Positions 15,264 through 23,667 of a DNA stretch of 30,519 nt are shown one piece after another. The stretch lies in contig CAZXCQ010000039.1 in assembly GCA_964639275.1 (NCBI GenBank), positions 1 to 30,519 on the forward strand, in the 5' to 3' direction. This DNA is from CAZXCQ01 sp964639275 (GTDB lineage Bacteria > Desulfobacterota > DSM-4660 > Desulfatiglandales > Desulfatiglandaceae). Under the pieces are notes generated by a model. That model had not been told where the DNA came from. It saw only the letters and a program-made list of their open reading frames with translations, and did not search any database. A program made the translations under genes and the position numbers. The stretch's first letter is position 1, and every line of letters begins with the position of its first letter.

Positions 15264-16601
15264 TCAGACAATTTCGCCGATCAGATCATAGGCATGGGCC
15301 TCCCTGATCAGGACGGGCATAATCTCTCCCATCCTCCCCTCTCCTTTGTTGATCAACACCCGGGAATCCACATCCGGGGCCATTGTCGCGCTTCTCCCCC
15401 TGAGCAACAGATCGGTCTCGGGGCTTACGCCTTCAATCAGGACCGGCAGGATTTTACCCACCCTCTGCTGATTTATCCTTTTAGAAACCCCGGCCTGGAT
15501 ATTCATCAGCTCGTCCAGCCTCCTTTCTGCCTCTGCCCGGTCCACTTTCGCCTCCAGTCGGGCCGCCGGTGTTCCATCCTCACCACTAAAAACGAATGCG
15601 CCCAGGTGGTCAAATTGACCCAGCCTTACAAAATCGCAGAGTTCGTGGAAGATCTTTTCTGTCTCCCCGGGGAATCCCACCATCAGGGTTGTCCTCAGGC
15701 TGATCTTGCGCCTCCTGGATCTTATCCGTTTGAGCAGGTCCCAGGGTGATTCCCCGCTGGATTCCCGCCTCATGGCCTTTAGGATTTTCTGGTTGACGTG
15801 CTGAATGGGAAGGTCCAGGTAGGGACAGATAACTTCTTCTGAATCGATCAGTTCCAGCAGTCGATCCGAAACGCCGTTGGGGTGACAGTACAGTAGACGA
15901 ACCCACGCCACATCCTCTATAGAAGTCAGCCTTTCCAGCAGGTCTTCCAGGTAGCTATCTCTCTCAAGGTCTTTGCCATAAAGGGTGGTATCCTGGGCAA
16001 CCAGATTGAGCTCTTTCACCCCTGCCTTGACCAGTCTTTCTGCCTCCATGATCAACGAATCCAGGTCCCTGCTTCTATAAGGCCCTCTAAGCGCGGGAAT
16101 CGTACAATAGGAGCACTGGTGGGAGCACCCATCAGCAATTCGAAGATAGGCCGTATAAAACGGGGTGCACTGGATTCTCGGGACCGAATGATCCGCCAAA
16201 TAGGTCGGCCTATCTATAAAAAACGGGGTGGACTCGCCCTGGCCTTTGTCCCTTATGATATCGGCTATCCGATAGATCTCTCCGGTCCCAAGCCACCCAT
16301 CCACTTCCGGGATCTCCTTTTGAAGTCTGTACCCATAACGCTGAACAAGACAGCCGGTGACCAACAGCCTTTTCAAATTCCCCTCTCTCTTGAAGTTGGC
16401 CACCTCAAGTATGGTCGCAATGGACTCCTCCACCGCACTTTGAATAAAAGCGCAGGTGTTGATAACGGCTATCTCTGCATCCTCAATCCTGGAGGTCTGA
16501 AGAAGGCCCCTTGAGTGGAGGAGACCCAGCATATGTTCGCTGTCCACAAGATTTTTGGCACACCCGAGACTTACCAGAAATATCTTATCTCTTCCCCCCA
16601 T
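15264..16601 (-). CDS. rimO: Ribosomal protein S12 methylthiotransferase RimO
   Basis: A 445-residue radical-SAM methylthiotransferase. The N-terminal domain has the three cluster cysteines C14, C50 and C84, with SLGCAKNLVDSE matching RimO rather than MiaB. The radical-SAM motif is C159-x3-C163-x2-C166, followed by TIPALRGPYRSR, also RimO-like. A TRAM domain occupies roughly the last 65 residues. RimO adds a methylthio group to an aspartate of ribosomal protein S12 and needs two [4Fe-4S] clusters. Length is normal. No clear ribosome binding site precedes the ATG; the dispersed element lies about 16 bp upstream. It is apparently monocistronic. Confidence 0.95.
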   Translation of the reverse strand: MGGRDKIFLVSLGCAKNLVDSEHMLGLLHSRGLLQTSRIEDAEIAVINTCAFIQSAVEESIATILEVANFKREGNLKRLLVTGCLVQRYGYRLQKEIPEVDGWLGTGEIYRIADIIRDKGQGESTPFFIDRPTYLADHSVPRIQCTPFYTAYLRIADGCSHQCSYCTIPALRGPYRSRDLDSLIMEAERLVKAGVKELNLVAQDTTLYGKDLERDSYLEDLLERLTSIEDVAWVRLLYCHPNGVSDRLLELIDSEEVICPYLDLPIQHVNQKILKAMRRESSGESPWDLLKRIRSRRRKISLRTTLMVGFPGETEKIFHELCDFVRLGQFDHLGAFVFSGEDGTPAARLEAKVDRAEAERRLDELMNIQAGVSKRINQQRVGKILPVLIEGVSPETDLLLRGRSATMAPDVDSRVLINKGEGRMGEIMPVLIREAHAYDLIGEIV

Positions 16602-16617
16602 GAATAAACCCGATAGT

Positions 16618-16706
16618 CATATCAATTTACCGTAACACTTCAGTTTTTTGAAATCCGGGCAATGAAGATTCGGAACCCCCATTCCCGTGTCCAAGTTCCA
16701 GTTTTG
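16618..16706. repeat. Dispersed intergenic element, copy 3 (inverted)
   Basis: Starts CATATCAATTTACCGTAACA. Read on the minus strand it aligns with copies 2 and 4 (GGGAATGGGGGTTCC, CCGGATTTCAAAAAACT, GTGTTAC) and then continues to GGTAAATTGATATG, showing what the complete right end looks like. Confidence 0.65.
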
Positions 16707-16740
16707 CCCCTCGAAAGCACCCAGCGAGATATCAACAATA

Positions 16741-17358
16741 TCACAACCCGACCTGTTGAAAAAGCCTCACCACATCCAGTTTGTTGACCAGGTCCGTAAA
16801 AATCTCTCCAAGGACAACATCTGCGCCTTCCCGTCCCACCAGTTCGTATCGCTCGGCCTCCCCGTTTAGGTCCTGGGTGGCCATAAACCCCCCGCTTCTC
16901 GTCAGCCTGGCCTCATAGTCCATCTTTGCCACCCATTTTTGACCCGCCAGGTCGAGAGTAAACTCCTTTAGAACGATCAACAATTGCGGTTCCCCACGCG
17001 ACTCCCTCGGAAGAACTGTCAAACCCAGGTTCTCCAATCTCCTCCTAAACACCTCCTTTAACAACCCGGACACCTGAAATATCCCGATCTTGAATCCCTT
17101 TTCCTTGTAGTCGGCCACACTCAGAGACAGGTTTCCTGAAAAGCCCTCGATCCTTTTTCTCGCCCCGTGGCTCAAAATCTCCTTGTCTTTACGGGCATCC
17201 ACAATCTCCAGAATCACCTTTTTGCCTTTTAGCTGTTCTGATTTGGGTGGAAGCTCGTAATTGACCTTGAGTTCAGGGATGGAAGCGCAGGAAATGATGA
17301 ACATCGAAATAGATAATATAACCAGGCCGCATGCAAAAAACTGCTTTATTTTTCTCAT
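16741..17358 (-). CDS. YajG-like lipoprotein
   Basis: A 205-residue predicted lipoprotein. The signal peptide has a basic start (MRKIK), a hydrophobic stretch and a lipobox ending I-I-S-C24, so the mature protein should be lipid-anchored at C24, probably in the outer membrane or facing the periplasm. The rest resembles YajG-type lipoproteins of unknown function, with a region of short beta strands and a conserved-looking ADVVLGEIFTDLVNKLD near the end. AAGGAGG lies eight bases before the ATG. Upstream, 93 bp away on the same strand, is the truncated membrane protein; co-transcription is possible. The lipoprotein call is firm, the family assignment tentative. Confidence 0.72.
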   Translation of the reverse strand: MRKIKQFFACGLVILSISMFIISCASIPELKVNYELPPKSEQLKGKKVILEIVDARKDKEILSHGARKRIEGFSGNLSLSVADYKEKGFKIGIFQVSGLLKEVFRRRLENLGLTVLPRESRGEPQLLIVLKEFTLDLAGQKWVAKMDYEARLTRSGGFMATQDLNGEAERYELVGREGADVVLGEIFTDLVNKLDVVRLFQQVGL

Positions 17359-17450
17359 CGTCCTATCCTCCTTTTTGCCCTTGATTTTTAGTCGGTTGGT
17401 AGTTTCCTCTCACCGGGCGCCGCCGGCCCAAATTGACCACCACACCCCAA

Positions 17451-18136
17451 TCACAATCCAAAGATTTTGATGCTCAGCCCTGAAATTGCAATGATCAACC
17501 CTGCCGGTGCATGGATATACCTCTCCATAAAATCGAGCTTCACACTCATGACCCCCAGGGAGGTCCCCGTCACCACACCCAGCATTGTCAGGATCGTTGT
17601 TACACCAAAAACCAGGGATACCAGCAANNNNNNNNNNNNNNNNNNNNNNNNNNNNNNNNNNNNNNNNNNNNNNNNNNNNNNNNNNNNNNNNNNNNNNNNN
17701 NNNNNNNNNNNNNNNNNNNNNNNNNNNCCACACCCAGCATTGTCAGGATCGTTGTTACACCAAAAACCAGGGATACCAGCAACACGTCCATCCAGTTCCC
17801 CTTTGCTGCGGGGTACATCAAAATGGGGATCAATGGTTCGCATGGGCCGAGAACAAATACAATAAACAGGACCCACGGGGTATATGACCTGGTATCACCA
17901 TGTAGATGGGTATGCGCCCCCAGATGATGGTGACTGTGGTGGTGGCCACCTGAATCGTGGTCATGATCGTGGGTATGTTCTGAGGCACGCAACCCCAGAC
18001 GCAACCCCCAGACCGCATAGGCGACACCAAAGCCGATCAGAAGCCACGATGCCAGTTCACCCCTTATTGCCTCAATTCCTTCCAAAGGGTTGATCGCAAA
18101 GCCAAAGGCGATACCCAAAAATCCTAGTATCGCGTC
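17451..18136 (-). CDS. His-rich membrane protein (UreH/NicO-like), 5'-truncated, across assembly gap
   Basis: A polytopic membrane protein interrupted by 100 N. The 55 bp on each side of the N block are identical (17573-17627 and 17728-17782); removing one copy plus the N joins both halves in frame and gives about 170 residues. Visible parts in order: a membrane segment, a His-rich loop (HTHDHDHD...HHHSHHH), a segment with LGPCEPLIP, then two or three more helices. This matches UreH-like/nickel-cobalt-efflux-type transporters, where such loops bind metal. The usual N-terminal helices with the conserved His/Asp motif are missing: the frame is closed by a stop at 18137 and the sequence beyond is repeat-like. 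Probably a truncated remnant, or a second assembly fault. Confidence 0.6.
17573..17782. other. 100-N scaffold gap flanked by a 55-bp duplication
   Basis: N occupies 17628-17727, exactly 100 positions. The 55 bases before it and the 55 bases after it are identical, which is what results when two contig ends overlap but were joined with a placeholder. The true gap is probably zero, with 155 positions surplus. Confidence 0.9.
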
Positions 18137-18240
18137 TCATAAGTTATGTCTTTGATTCTGGCAATTTAAATTCTGGAGAGCTTAAAATCCCAAATCACAA
18201 ACACCAAATCACAAACAAATTCCAAATTCCAATTTTTCCT

Positions 18241-18272
18241 CCGGACTCCCCACCTAAATGGTGGGGCTCCGG
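18241..18272. repeat. GC-rich hairpin in repeat region
   Basis: CCGGA-CT-CCCCACC, loop TAAAT, GGTGGGG-C-TCCGG. The inner stem is 7 bp and the outer stem 5 bp with a small asymmetric internal loop. It is REP-like and has no adjacent T tract suited to termination on either strand. Confidence 0.6.
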
Positions 18273-18288
18273 TTTCCCTGAACCTAAA

Positions 18289-18378
18289 CTATTTCAATTC
18301 CTCTAGTATTGGTAAGAATTTCTTCTTCAATTCATTGGCCTCTTGAGTCAACCGCGATGTCCTTTCTTCGCTTCGAAG
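18289..18378 (-). pseudogene. Possible C-terminal remnant of a four-helix-bundle (23S IVS-type) protein
   Basis: A 29-codon open stretch ending in TAG encodes a charged amphipathic helix (TQEANELKKKFLPILEELK) like the last helix of the small four-helix-bundle proteins encoded in 23S rRNA intervening sequences and elsewhere. It lacks a start and the first three helices. The AAATTCCAAA-type repeats on both sides are a setting in which I recall such genes occurring. Very short, so uncertain. Confidence 0.25.
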
Positions 18379-18644
18379 TCATATCCTGGTTTGGAATTTC
18401 GGTCATTGTGATTTGTTTACAAGATTGCCCTCGACTGCTCCCCAGTCGGACTCTGTCCGGGGTCTCTTTCTCTCCTGACAGGGACTCAGGGGCAGGACTA
18501 TCTATAGACATTTTCGCCCCGCCGGGCTATCCTACTCAAGCCCAGGCTATGGGGAAATAAGGATTAATATGACGCAAACCTGGTCTAGGGCAGCGATACT
18601 GTCACCCGGAAGCTGCCCTCTTTCGATAAAGTAGCGGTCACAAT

Positions 18645-19421
18645 ATGCGTTTTGCAACCCTTAACACCAATTCCATCCGTGCCAGGCTTCCCATTGTCAT
18701 CGACTGGTTAGACCGGAACCGGCCCGATATCCTGTGTCTTCAGGAGACCAAGGTCCAGGACAACGATTTCCCGGCTGACAGGTTTCTTGATATGGGCTAC
18801 CAGGCCATCTTCACGGGGCAGAAGTCCTACAACGGGGTCGCTATTATCTGCAACACCCCTTTTGAAGAAATCCGAACAGGTCTCTATGGTGGAGATTCCG
18901 AAGAGGCCCGTTTTATCTCTGCCAGGATTGCCACCATACCGGTGATCAACGTATATGCCCCACAGGGATTGGCCCCGGGCACCGAGAAGTTCCGGTACAA
19001 ACTCAAATGGCTCGCGGATCTCCTCTCTCATATCAAAAAGAAATATGATCCCGACACACCCCTCTTGCTAGCTGGAGATCTCAATGTGGCGCTTGAGCCC
19101 ATCGATGTATTTGATCCCGAAGGTCTCAGGGGAGAGGTGGGGTTTCACCCGGACGAGCAAGAACTCATGCGCAGACTGATAGACTGGGGACTGGTGGATA
19201 TCTTCAGAAAGCATCAGCCGCAAGGGGGCCACTACACCTTTTGGGATTACAGGATTCCCAACGCATTCAAACGAAAAATGGGCTGGCGTATCGACTATAT
19301 CCTCGCAACAGCACCGCTGGCGGAAAGATCCCAGGCCTCCTGGATCGACACCGGTGCCCGGGGCCTTGACAGACCCTCAGATCATACCTTTCTTGTGGCC
19401 GAATTCAGCCTCGACATTTAG
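18645..19421 (+). CDS. xth: Exodeoxyribonuclease III
   Basis: A 258-residue enzyme of the exonuclease/endonuclease/phosphatase fold. LNTNSIRARL at the start, LQETKVQD with the metal-binding Glu, the GDLNVAL segment, and a terminal SDHTFLVAEF with the catalytic His define the ExoIII/XthA family. It acts in base excision repair as an AP endonuclease and 3'-5' exonuclease. Length is typical of the bacterial enzyme. The ATG lacks a strong ribosome binding site. Endonuclease III, another repair enzyme that generates substrates for it, is encoded 260 bp downstream on the opposite strand. Confidence 0.94.
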   Translation: MRFATLNTNSIRARLPIVIDWLDRNRPDILCLQETKVQDNDFPADRFLDMGYQAIFTGQKSYNGVAIICNTPFEEIRTGLYGGDSEEARFISARIATIPVINVYAPQGLAPGTEKFRYKLKWLADLLSHIKKKYDPDTPLLLAGDLNVALEPIDVFDPEGLRGEVGFHPDEQELMRRLIDWGLVDIFRKHQPQGGHYTFWDYRIPNAFKRKMGWRIDYILATAPLAERSQASWIDTGARGLDRPSDHTFLVAEFSLDI

Positions 19422-19543
19422 CCATAACATCTAAAAACTCGGCAAAAGGCGTAGCATGGGACCTGGTTCTTTCCATATGCCACGCCACAGCGTATTCAAA
19501 ACCCCAGGCTTTTGACAATTTGATTAATTCGTACCCCCTCGAC

Positions 19544-19636
19544 TGTCACTCCCGCAAAAGCAGGGATTTGGAAATAGTTGATTTTCCTGGATTCCCGCTG
19601 CAGTTTATCCCATATCTTATACGAGGCGGGAATGAC
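19544..19636. repeat. PAFAGMT-type dispersed palindromic repeat
   Basis: Begins TGTCACTCCCGCAAAAGCAGG and ends GCGGGAATGACA, with TTCCTGGATTCCCGC inside. This is the widespread intergenic palindrome whose frame translation is the familiar PAFAGMT string (here PAFAGVT on the minus strand). It sits between the convergent xth and nth genes. Confidence 0.65.
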
Positions 19637-19679
19637 AAAAAAACAGCGCTTTGGGTTTTTGCAAGACCATCGGGTCTGT

Positions 19680-20321
19680 TCAGATGGAATTTGAGGGACA
19701 CAGGTCAAAAACCACACACGCCTCATGGGCAGGTCTCTTTGCCTTGCAGATCTCTCGGCCGTGATAGATCAGGAGATCAGAGAATCGGCGCCACCTCTCC
19801 TTCGGGATAAGCCCTTCCAAGTCCATTTCAATCCTGTCCGGGTCCTGATTCTCGGTAAGCCCCAGTCTCAAAGAAAGCCTCTTGACGTGTGTATCTACCA
19901 CCACGCCGGGGATGTCAAATGCCGCCCCCAGGACGCAATTTGCGGTCTTTCTGCCAACACCGGGTAACTTGAGAAGTTCTTCCATTGTGGATGGGACTTC
20001 ACCCCCATACATATCCATCAACCCCTGACAGCACCCCTTGACCGATTTTGCCTTGTTCCTAAAAAATCCTGTGGGCCGGATATCCTCTTCCAGTTCAGAA
20101 ATGGGCACTCGGAGATAATCTCCCGGTCTCTTATACTTTTCAAAGAGGGTCCGGGTGACTTGATTGACCTGATTGTCCGTACACTGGGCTGAAAGGATAG
20201 TCGATATAAGGAGCTGAAAAGGGGTGCTATACTTGAGTGCGGTCTTTTCTCGGGTATAAAGGGGGTCCAGTTTATCAAAGATCGTCTGAGCCCTTACCCT
20301 TTTCTTCTTCAAACCTTCCAT
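19680..20321 (-). CDS. nth: Endonuclease III with a Cys-to-His change in the cluster loop
   Basis: A 213-residue bifunctional DNA glycosylase/AP lyase for oxidised pyrimidines. The helix-hairpin-helix LPGVGRKTA carries the catalytic lysine K125, and VDTHVKRL carries the catalytic aspartate D143. The C-terminal loop normally binds a [4Fe-4S] cluster through C-x6-C-x2-C-x5-C. Here it is C192-x6-H199-x2-C202-x5-C208: spacing is preserved but the second ligand is His (codon CAT at 19727-19725). All else is normal, including length and a good GGGGAG before the ATG, so the protein is probably functional. It converges with xth. Confidence 0.93.
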   Translation of the reverse strand: MEGLKKKRVRAQTIFDKLDPLYTREKTALKYSTPFQLLISTILSAQCTDNQVNQVTRTLFEKYKRPGDYLRVPISELEEDIRPTGFFRNKAKSVKGCCQGLMDMYGGEVPSTMEELLKLPGVGRKTANCVLGAAFDIPGVVVDTHVKRLSLRLGLTENQDPDRIEMDLEGLIPKERWRRFSDLLIYHGREICKAKRPAHEACVVFDLCPSNSI

Positions 20322-20687
20322 GACGACTCCCCTTGTGTATCTGCCATCCCCTTAATGGCATCACCTTAATCCCAATAAGAGGATTAGGTAACATTATAAA
20401 AAAGCAGGAGGTAAGGCGTCTCTTTTATCCAATGGATTCAAAAAAATCGTATCAATTTAGCCTTCTTCAAAATTGTAACTGAGGCAGGGGAATGGGGGTT
20501 CACAATCCCCATTCCCCGGGTTTCAAAAAGCTAAAATGTTACAAAAAATCTATGGTGATCGAGAGTATATGGAAGAGCCAAAGGGGTGTCAAGCAAACTG
20601 CTCTCTAATTTCGTGTTGACACTGCTTCCCTTTGCGGTATCATAGAAATCAACAACAATCCTCTAACTTCCCGGGGTAAAGCCAAAT
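20322..20687. other. Divergent intergenic region holding repeat copy 4
   Basis: 366 bp between nth and the AMMECR1 gene. It contains one copy of the dispersed element (20448-20548). No gene and no convincing promoter hexamers were seen. Confidence 0.55.
20448..20548. repeat. Dispersed intergenic element, copy 4 (best preserved)
   Basis: Starts CGTATCAATTTAGCC, has a central hairpin GGGGAATGGGG / CCCCATTCCCC, and ends AAGCTAAAATGTTAC. The arms TTTAGCCTTCTTCAAA and TTTCAAAAAGCTAAA are inverted repeats, so the whole element can fold as one long stem. Confidence 0.75.
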
Positions 20688-21452
20688 ATGAAACCAGAAA
20701 AAGGCCCCAGACACCCTTTGTCAGTTATCGCTCTCCTGATACTATTTCTGAGTTCAATCTTGTTCCAGACCGCCACCGTCAAATCTGAAAACAAAACCCC
20801 ATTCAAATCCCGGGACGATGGAAAGACAATTCATCCAATGGCCTTACCGGGTGAAAATGCAAAAAAGGAGGGGAAAATGGCTGGCGCGGACCAATTGACC
20901 GAAGAGCAGGGAAGGTACCTCCTCAAGGTTGCAAGGGAGACCATCGAGCAAAAGCTCTTTGGCCCAAACAAAGCGAGAGACCCTGATGCCGATTTGCCTT
21001 CAGTGTTTCAAGAGCAGCGCGGCACCTTTGTCACCCTGACTACCGGCGGGAATTTGAGGGGATGTATCGGGCACATAATCCCTCAGGAATCATTGATTGA
21101 AGGCATCAGGATCAATGCCATCAACGCCGCATTTAGAGACCCGCGGTTTCACCCGATCACCAGGGATGAATGGAAGACCGTCAAGATAGAAATCAGCATC
21201 CTGACTGATCCTCAACCCCTCCATTACTCCGACGCAAAGGACCTCCTGGAAAAACTGCGGCCGGGTGTAGATGGGCTTATTATCAAGAAGGACTACCACC
21301 AGGCCACTTTTCTGCCACAGGTCTGGGAGCAGCTACCGGAGAAAGAGGAATTCCTCGCCCACCTTTGCCTCAAGGCCGGTCTGAAGGGAGATGCCTGGAG
21401 AAAGGGAGGGCTGGAAATCTCTACCTATCGGGTGCAGGCCTTTGAAGAATAG
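20688..21452 (+). CDS. AMMECR1-domain protein with N-terminal signal/anchor
   Basis: A 254-residue protein. Residues ~66-250 are an AMMECR1 domain with the invariant LRGCIG at 123-128; its biochemical function is unknown, though in many prokaryotes it is paired with Memo-like and radical-SAM proteins, neither seen here. Residues 11-30 are hydrophobic after a basic start, so this form should be exported or membrane-anchored. An internal ATG at 20877 (M64) has a very strong AAAAGGAGGGG in front and would give a 190-residue cytosolic domain-only protein, while the ATG at 20688 has only GGGG fairly far upstream. Both products are possible. The spermidine-synthase-like gene follows closely. Confidence 0.85.
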   Translation: MKPEKGPRHPLSVIALLILFLSSILFQTATVKSENKTPFKSRDDGKTIHPMALPGENAKKEGKMAGADQLTEEQGRYLLKVARETIEQKLFGPNKARDPDADLPSVFQEQRGTFVTLTTGGNLRGCIGHIIPQESLIEGIRINAINAAFRDPRFHPITRDEWKTVKIEISILTDPQPLHYSDAKDLLEKLRPGVDGLIIKKDYHQATFLPQVWEQLPEKEEFLAHLCLKAGLKGDAWRKGGLEISTYRVQAFEE

Positions 21453-21473
21453 ACCCTTCCAGTGAGAGGTGGC

Positions 21474-23588
21474 GTGCCGGTGAGCCTGAGGCGCCTAATT
21501 ATCTGGTCGATCATCGGCACCGGTATATCCTCGGTTGCAGTTCAGCTCCTCACCATCAGGGAATTCCTGACCCAGTTTCATGGAAATGAAATCACCATCT
21601 CCCTCGTCCTCTCGTCCTGGCTCCTGCTGACAGGCCTGGGCAGCCTTGCCGCAAAGACTATCAAGCGTCCCTCTCAAAAGACCTATACCTTGCTCATCTT
21701 GATAATCGCCCTCTCGCCCCTCCTCCAGATGTTGGTGATCAGGGGATTCAGGGAGGCGCTTTTCATCCATGGGTCTTCCCCCGGTTTTTACACCATCTTC
21801 TTTTATATCGTGATCACCGTGACCCCTTACTGTCTGCTCATCGGTTTTGTCCTGCCCTATGCCCAGAAGGTCCTCAATTACAATCATTACCATTTTGAAA
21901 GCGGTCATCTCTACATCACCGACAACATCGGAGACATCCTGGGGGGTGTGGTATTCAGTTTTGTCCTTGTCTACTGGTTAAAGCCCTTTTCCACCATCGC
22001 CCTTACTTCGGCCCCCCTACTCCTGGTGGCCCTCCTTCTCCTCGTAAGATCCCGCGGTTATGTTCTCCTCTTCACCGCCCTTGTGCTGATCTCTTTCTTT
22101 TACAGCTATGCCCTAAACAAGACCTTTGAAAGACACAGCCTCTCTACCCAGTACGGAGATGTCGCTCACTATATTGAGTCTCCTTACGGCAGGATTGTGG
22201 TCTCAAGAGAAGGACCCCAACACACCTTTTGGGAATCTGGAACACCGCTCTATTCGGACGCAAATGTCGTAAACAGCGAAGAGAAGATTCACTATCCCCT
22301 TTGCCAGCTGGATAGGGCAGAAAACATACTCCTGGTCTCAGGTGGCCTGGGTGAAACCCTGGCTGAGGTGTCCAAATATGACCCGAAGCATGTGGACTAC
22401 GTCGAACTTGACCCCTATCTGACAGATGCTGCCCTTTCGCTGGATGTCATAAAAAAGGCCCCGTTTCTCGAGATAAAAAACACCGATGGAAGGCGCTATA
22501 TCAAGATGACACAAAGGAAGTACGACGCCATTATCATTGATCTCCCCGACCCGGACACGTTCCAGATAAACAGGTTCTTTACCAGAGAATTTTTTTCTCT
22601 GGCAAAAAGGATATTGAAACCAGATGGGGTCATCTCCATAGGTGTTGGATATTCCGCGAACTACCTGAGCGAGATACGAAAGAAAAAGCTCTCCACCCTT
22701 TATAACACCGCCCAGCTCTATTTCCGAAACGTTATGTTTCTCCCTGGACAGGAGGCCTATCTGATTGGCAGTGATGGGAAGTTGTGGTTAGATATCCCCG
22801 CCAGACTGAAATCCAAATCCATAGAAACTTCCTATATTGAGGGCTTTTTTTACGGCGATGTCACAGAGGAGAGGATCAGACAGCTAAGAGAGGGCATCGA
22901 CACAAGTGAAGGCATCAACACGGATTTTGAGCCAAGGCTGATAAATATCGTGTTTCAGGAATGGTTTACAAGACATGGCACCTCTCCCCGATACTTTATT
23001 GTGATCCTCTTGGTTCTCACCATTATCTATATCGTATTTCTGAGACGGGAAGAATATGTCCTTTTTTCCACCGGATTGACCGCCATGGGTGTAGAGATGC
23101 TTATCATTTTTGCCTTTCAGGTCATTTACGGGTACATCTATCTGCAAATCGGCGCCATCGTCACTGCATTCCTCTTGGGTCTCCTGCCAGGTGCCGTGGT
23201 GGGCAATTCCTTGAAACGCACAGACACCTCAAGTCTGATGGTCTCGGAGGGGTTCCTCTTGTCTCTGCTGGTATTATTTTATGTCTGGGTTGCCTATCTG
23301 AGGAGTGAACTCCACCCTTTGTATTTCCTGGGTTTTGGCTTCCTCTTCTCCTTTTTGTGTGGATTTCAGTTTCCTGTTGTTGCAAAGATCATCGGCGAGA
23401 AGAGCAGTCCTGCGGCAGGGTGCCTTGCTGCCGATCTCTGTGGTGCCTCGGTGGGCACACTGGCTACCGGAACCATCTTGATACCCTTGTGGGGGATCAA
23501 ATCTGCGGTTGTTTTCTTGATTCTTATAAAGATCTCAAGTAGTATGGTTGCCCCTTTTTGTAGAAGGAAGGAGTCTGGTTTGAGATGA
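21474..23588 (+). CDS. Membrane-embedded spermidine-synthase-like protein
   Basis: About 704 residues in three parts: roughly seven N-terminal membrane helices (to ~residue 215), a soluble spermidine-synthase-type Rossmann domain (~residues 220-440) and seven or so C-terminal helices (~500-695). The soluble part has VSGGLGETLAEV (SAM-binding glycine loop), VELDPYL, DGRRYI and IIDLPDPD, the usual aminopropyltransferase landmarks, but the substrate of these membrane fusions is not established. Start is uncertain: GTG codons at 21462, 21474 and 21480 are in frame; 21474 is taken because GAGG lies four bases before it. It begins about 20 bp after the AMMECR1 stop, so the two are likely one transcript. 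Confidence 0.85.
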   Translation: MPVSLRRLIIWSIIGTGISSVAVQLLTIREFLTQFHGNEITISLVLSSWLLLTGLGSLAAKTIKRPSQKTYTLLILIIALSPLLQMLVIRGFREALFIHGSSPGFYTIFFYIVITVTPYCLLIGFVLPYAQKVLNYNHYHFESGHLYITDNIGDILGGVVFSFVLVYWLKPFSTIALTSAPLLLVALLLLVRSRGYVLLFTALVLISFFYSYALNKTFERHSLSTQYGDVAHYIESPYGRIVVSREGPQHTFWESGTPLYSDANVVNSEEKIHYPLCQLDRAENILLVSGGLGETLAEVSKYDPKHVDYVELDPYLTDAALSLDVIKKAPFLEIKNTDGRRYIKMTQRKYDAIIIDLPDPDTFQINRFFTREFFSLAKRILKPDGVISIGVGYSANYLSEIRKKKLSTLYNTAQLYFRNVMFLPGQEAYLIGSDGKLWLDIPARLKSKSIETSYIEGFFYGDVTEERIRQLREGIDTSEGINTDFEPRLINIVFQEWFTRHGTSPRYFIVILLVLTIIYIVFLRREEYVLFSTGLTAMGVEMLIIFAFQVIYGYIYLQIGAIVTAFLLGLLPGAVVGNSLKRTDTSSLMVSEGFLLSLLVLFYVWVAYLRSELHPLYFLGFGFLFSFLCGFQFPVVAKIIGEKSSPAAGCLAADLCGASVGTLATGTILIPLWGIKSAVVFLILIKISSSMVAPFCRRKESGLR

Positions 23589-23667
23589 CCACCCTTGTGG
23601 TGCCCACCTATGTGGATAAACCTGAGGGGGGCAATCCACTGCAATCCTAGACCCAGGACTTGCCCGT

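Larger units (their letters stand above)
18137..18644. other. Repeat-rich region without an intact gene
   Basis: About 500 bp. It contains CAAATCACAAACA / AAATTCCAAATTCC AT-rich repeats (18187-18232), an inverted counterpart (18388-18417), a strong GC-rich hairpin (18241-18272) and the end of a possible four-helix-bundle gene. Nothing coherent was seen in 18420-18644. Confidence 0.6.

Noticed and set aside
19496..19726. 76-codon minus-strand open frame ending in IPAFAGVT-like sequence
   Set aside because: The PAFAGVT string is the translation of a dispersed palindromic repeat, not of a gene.
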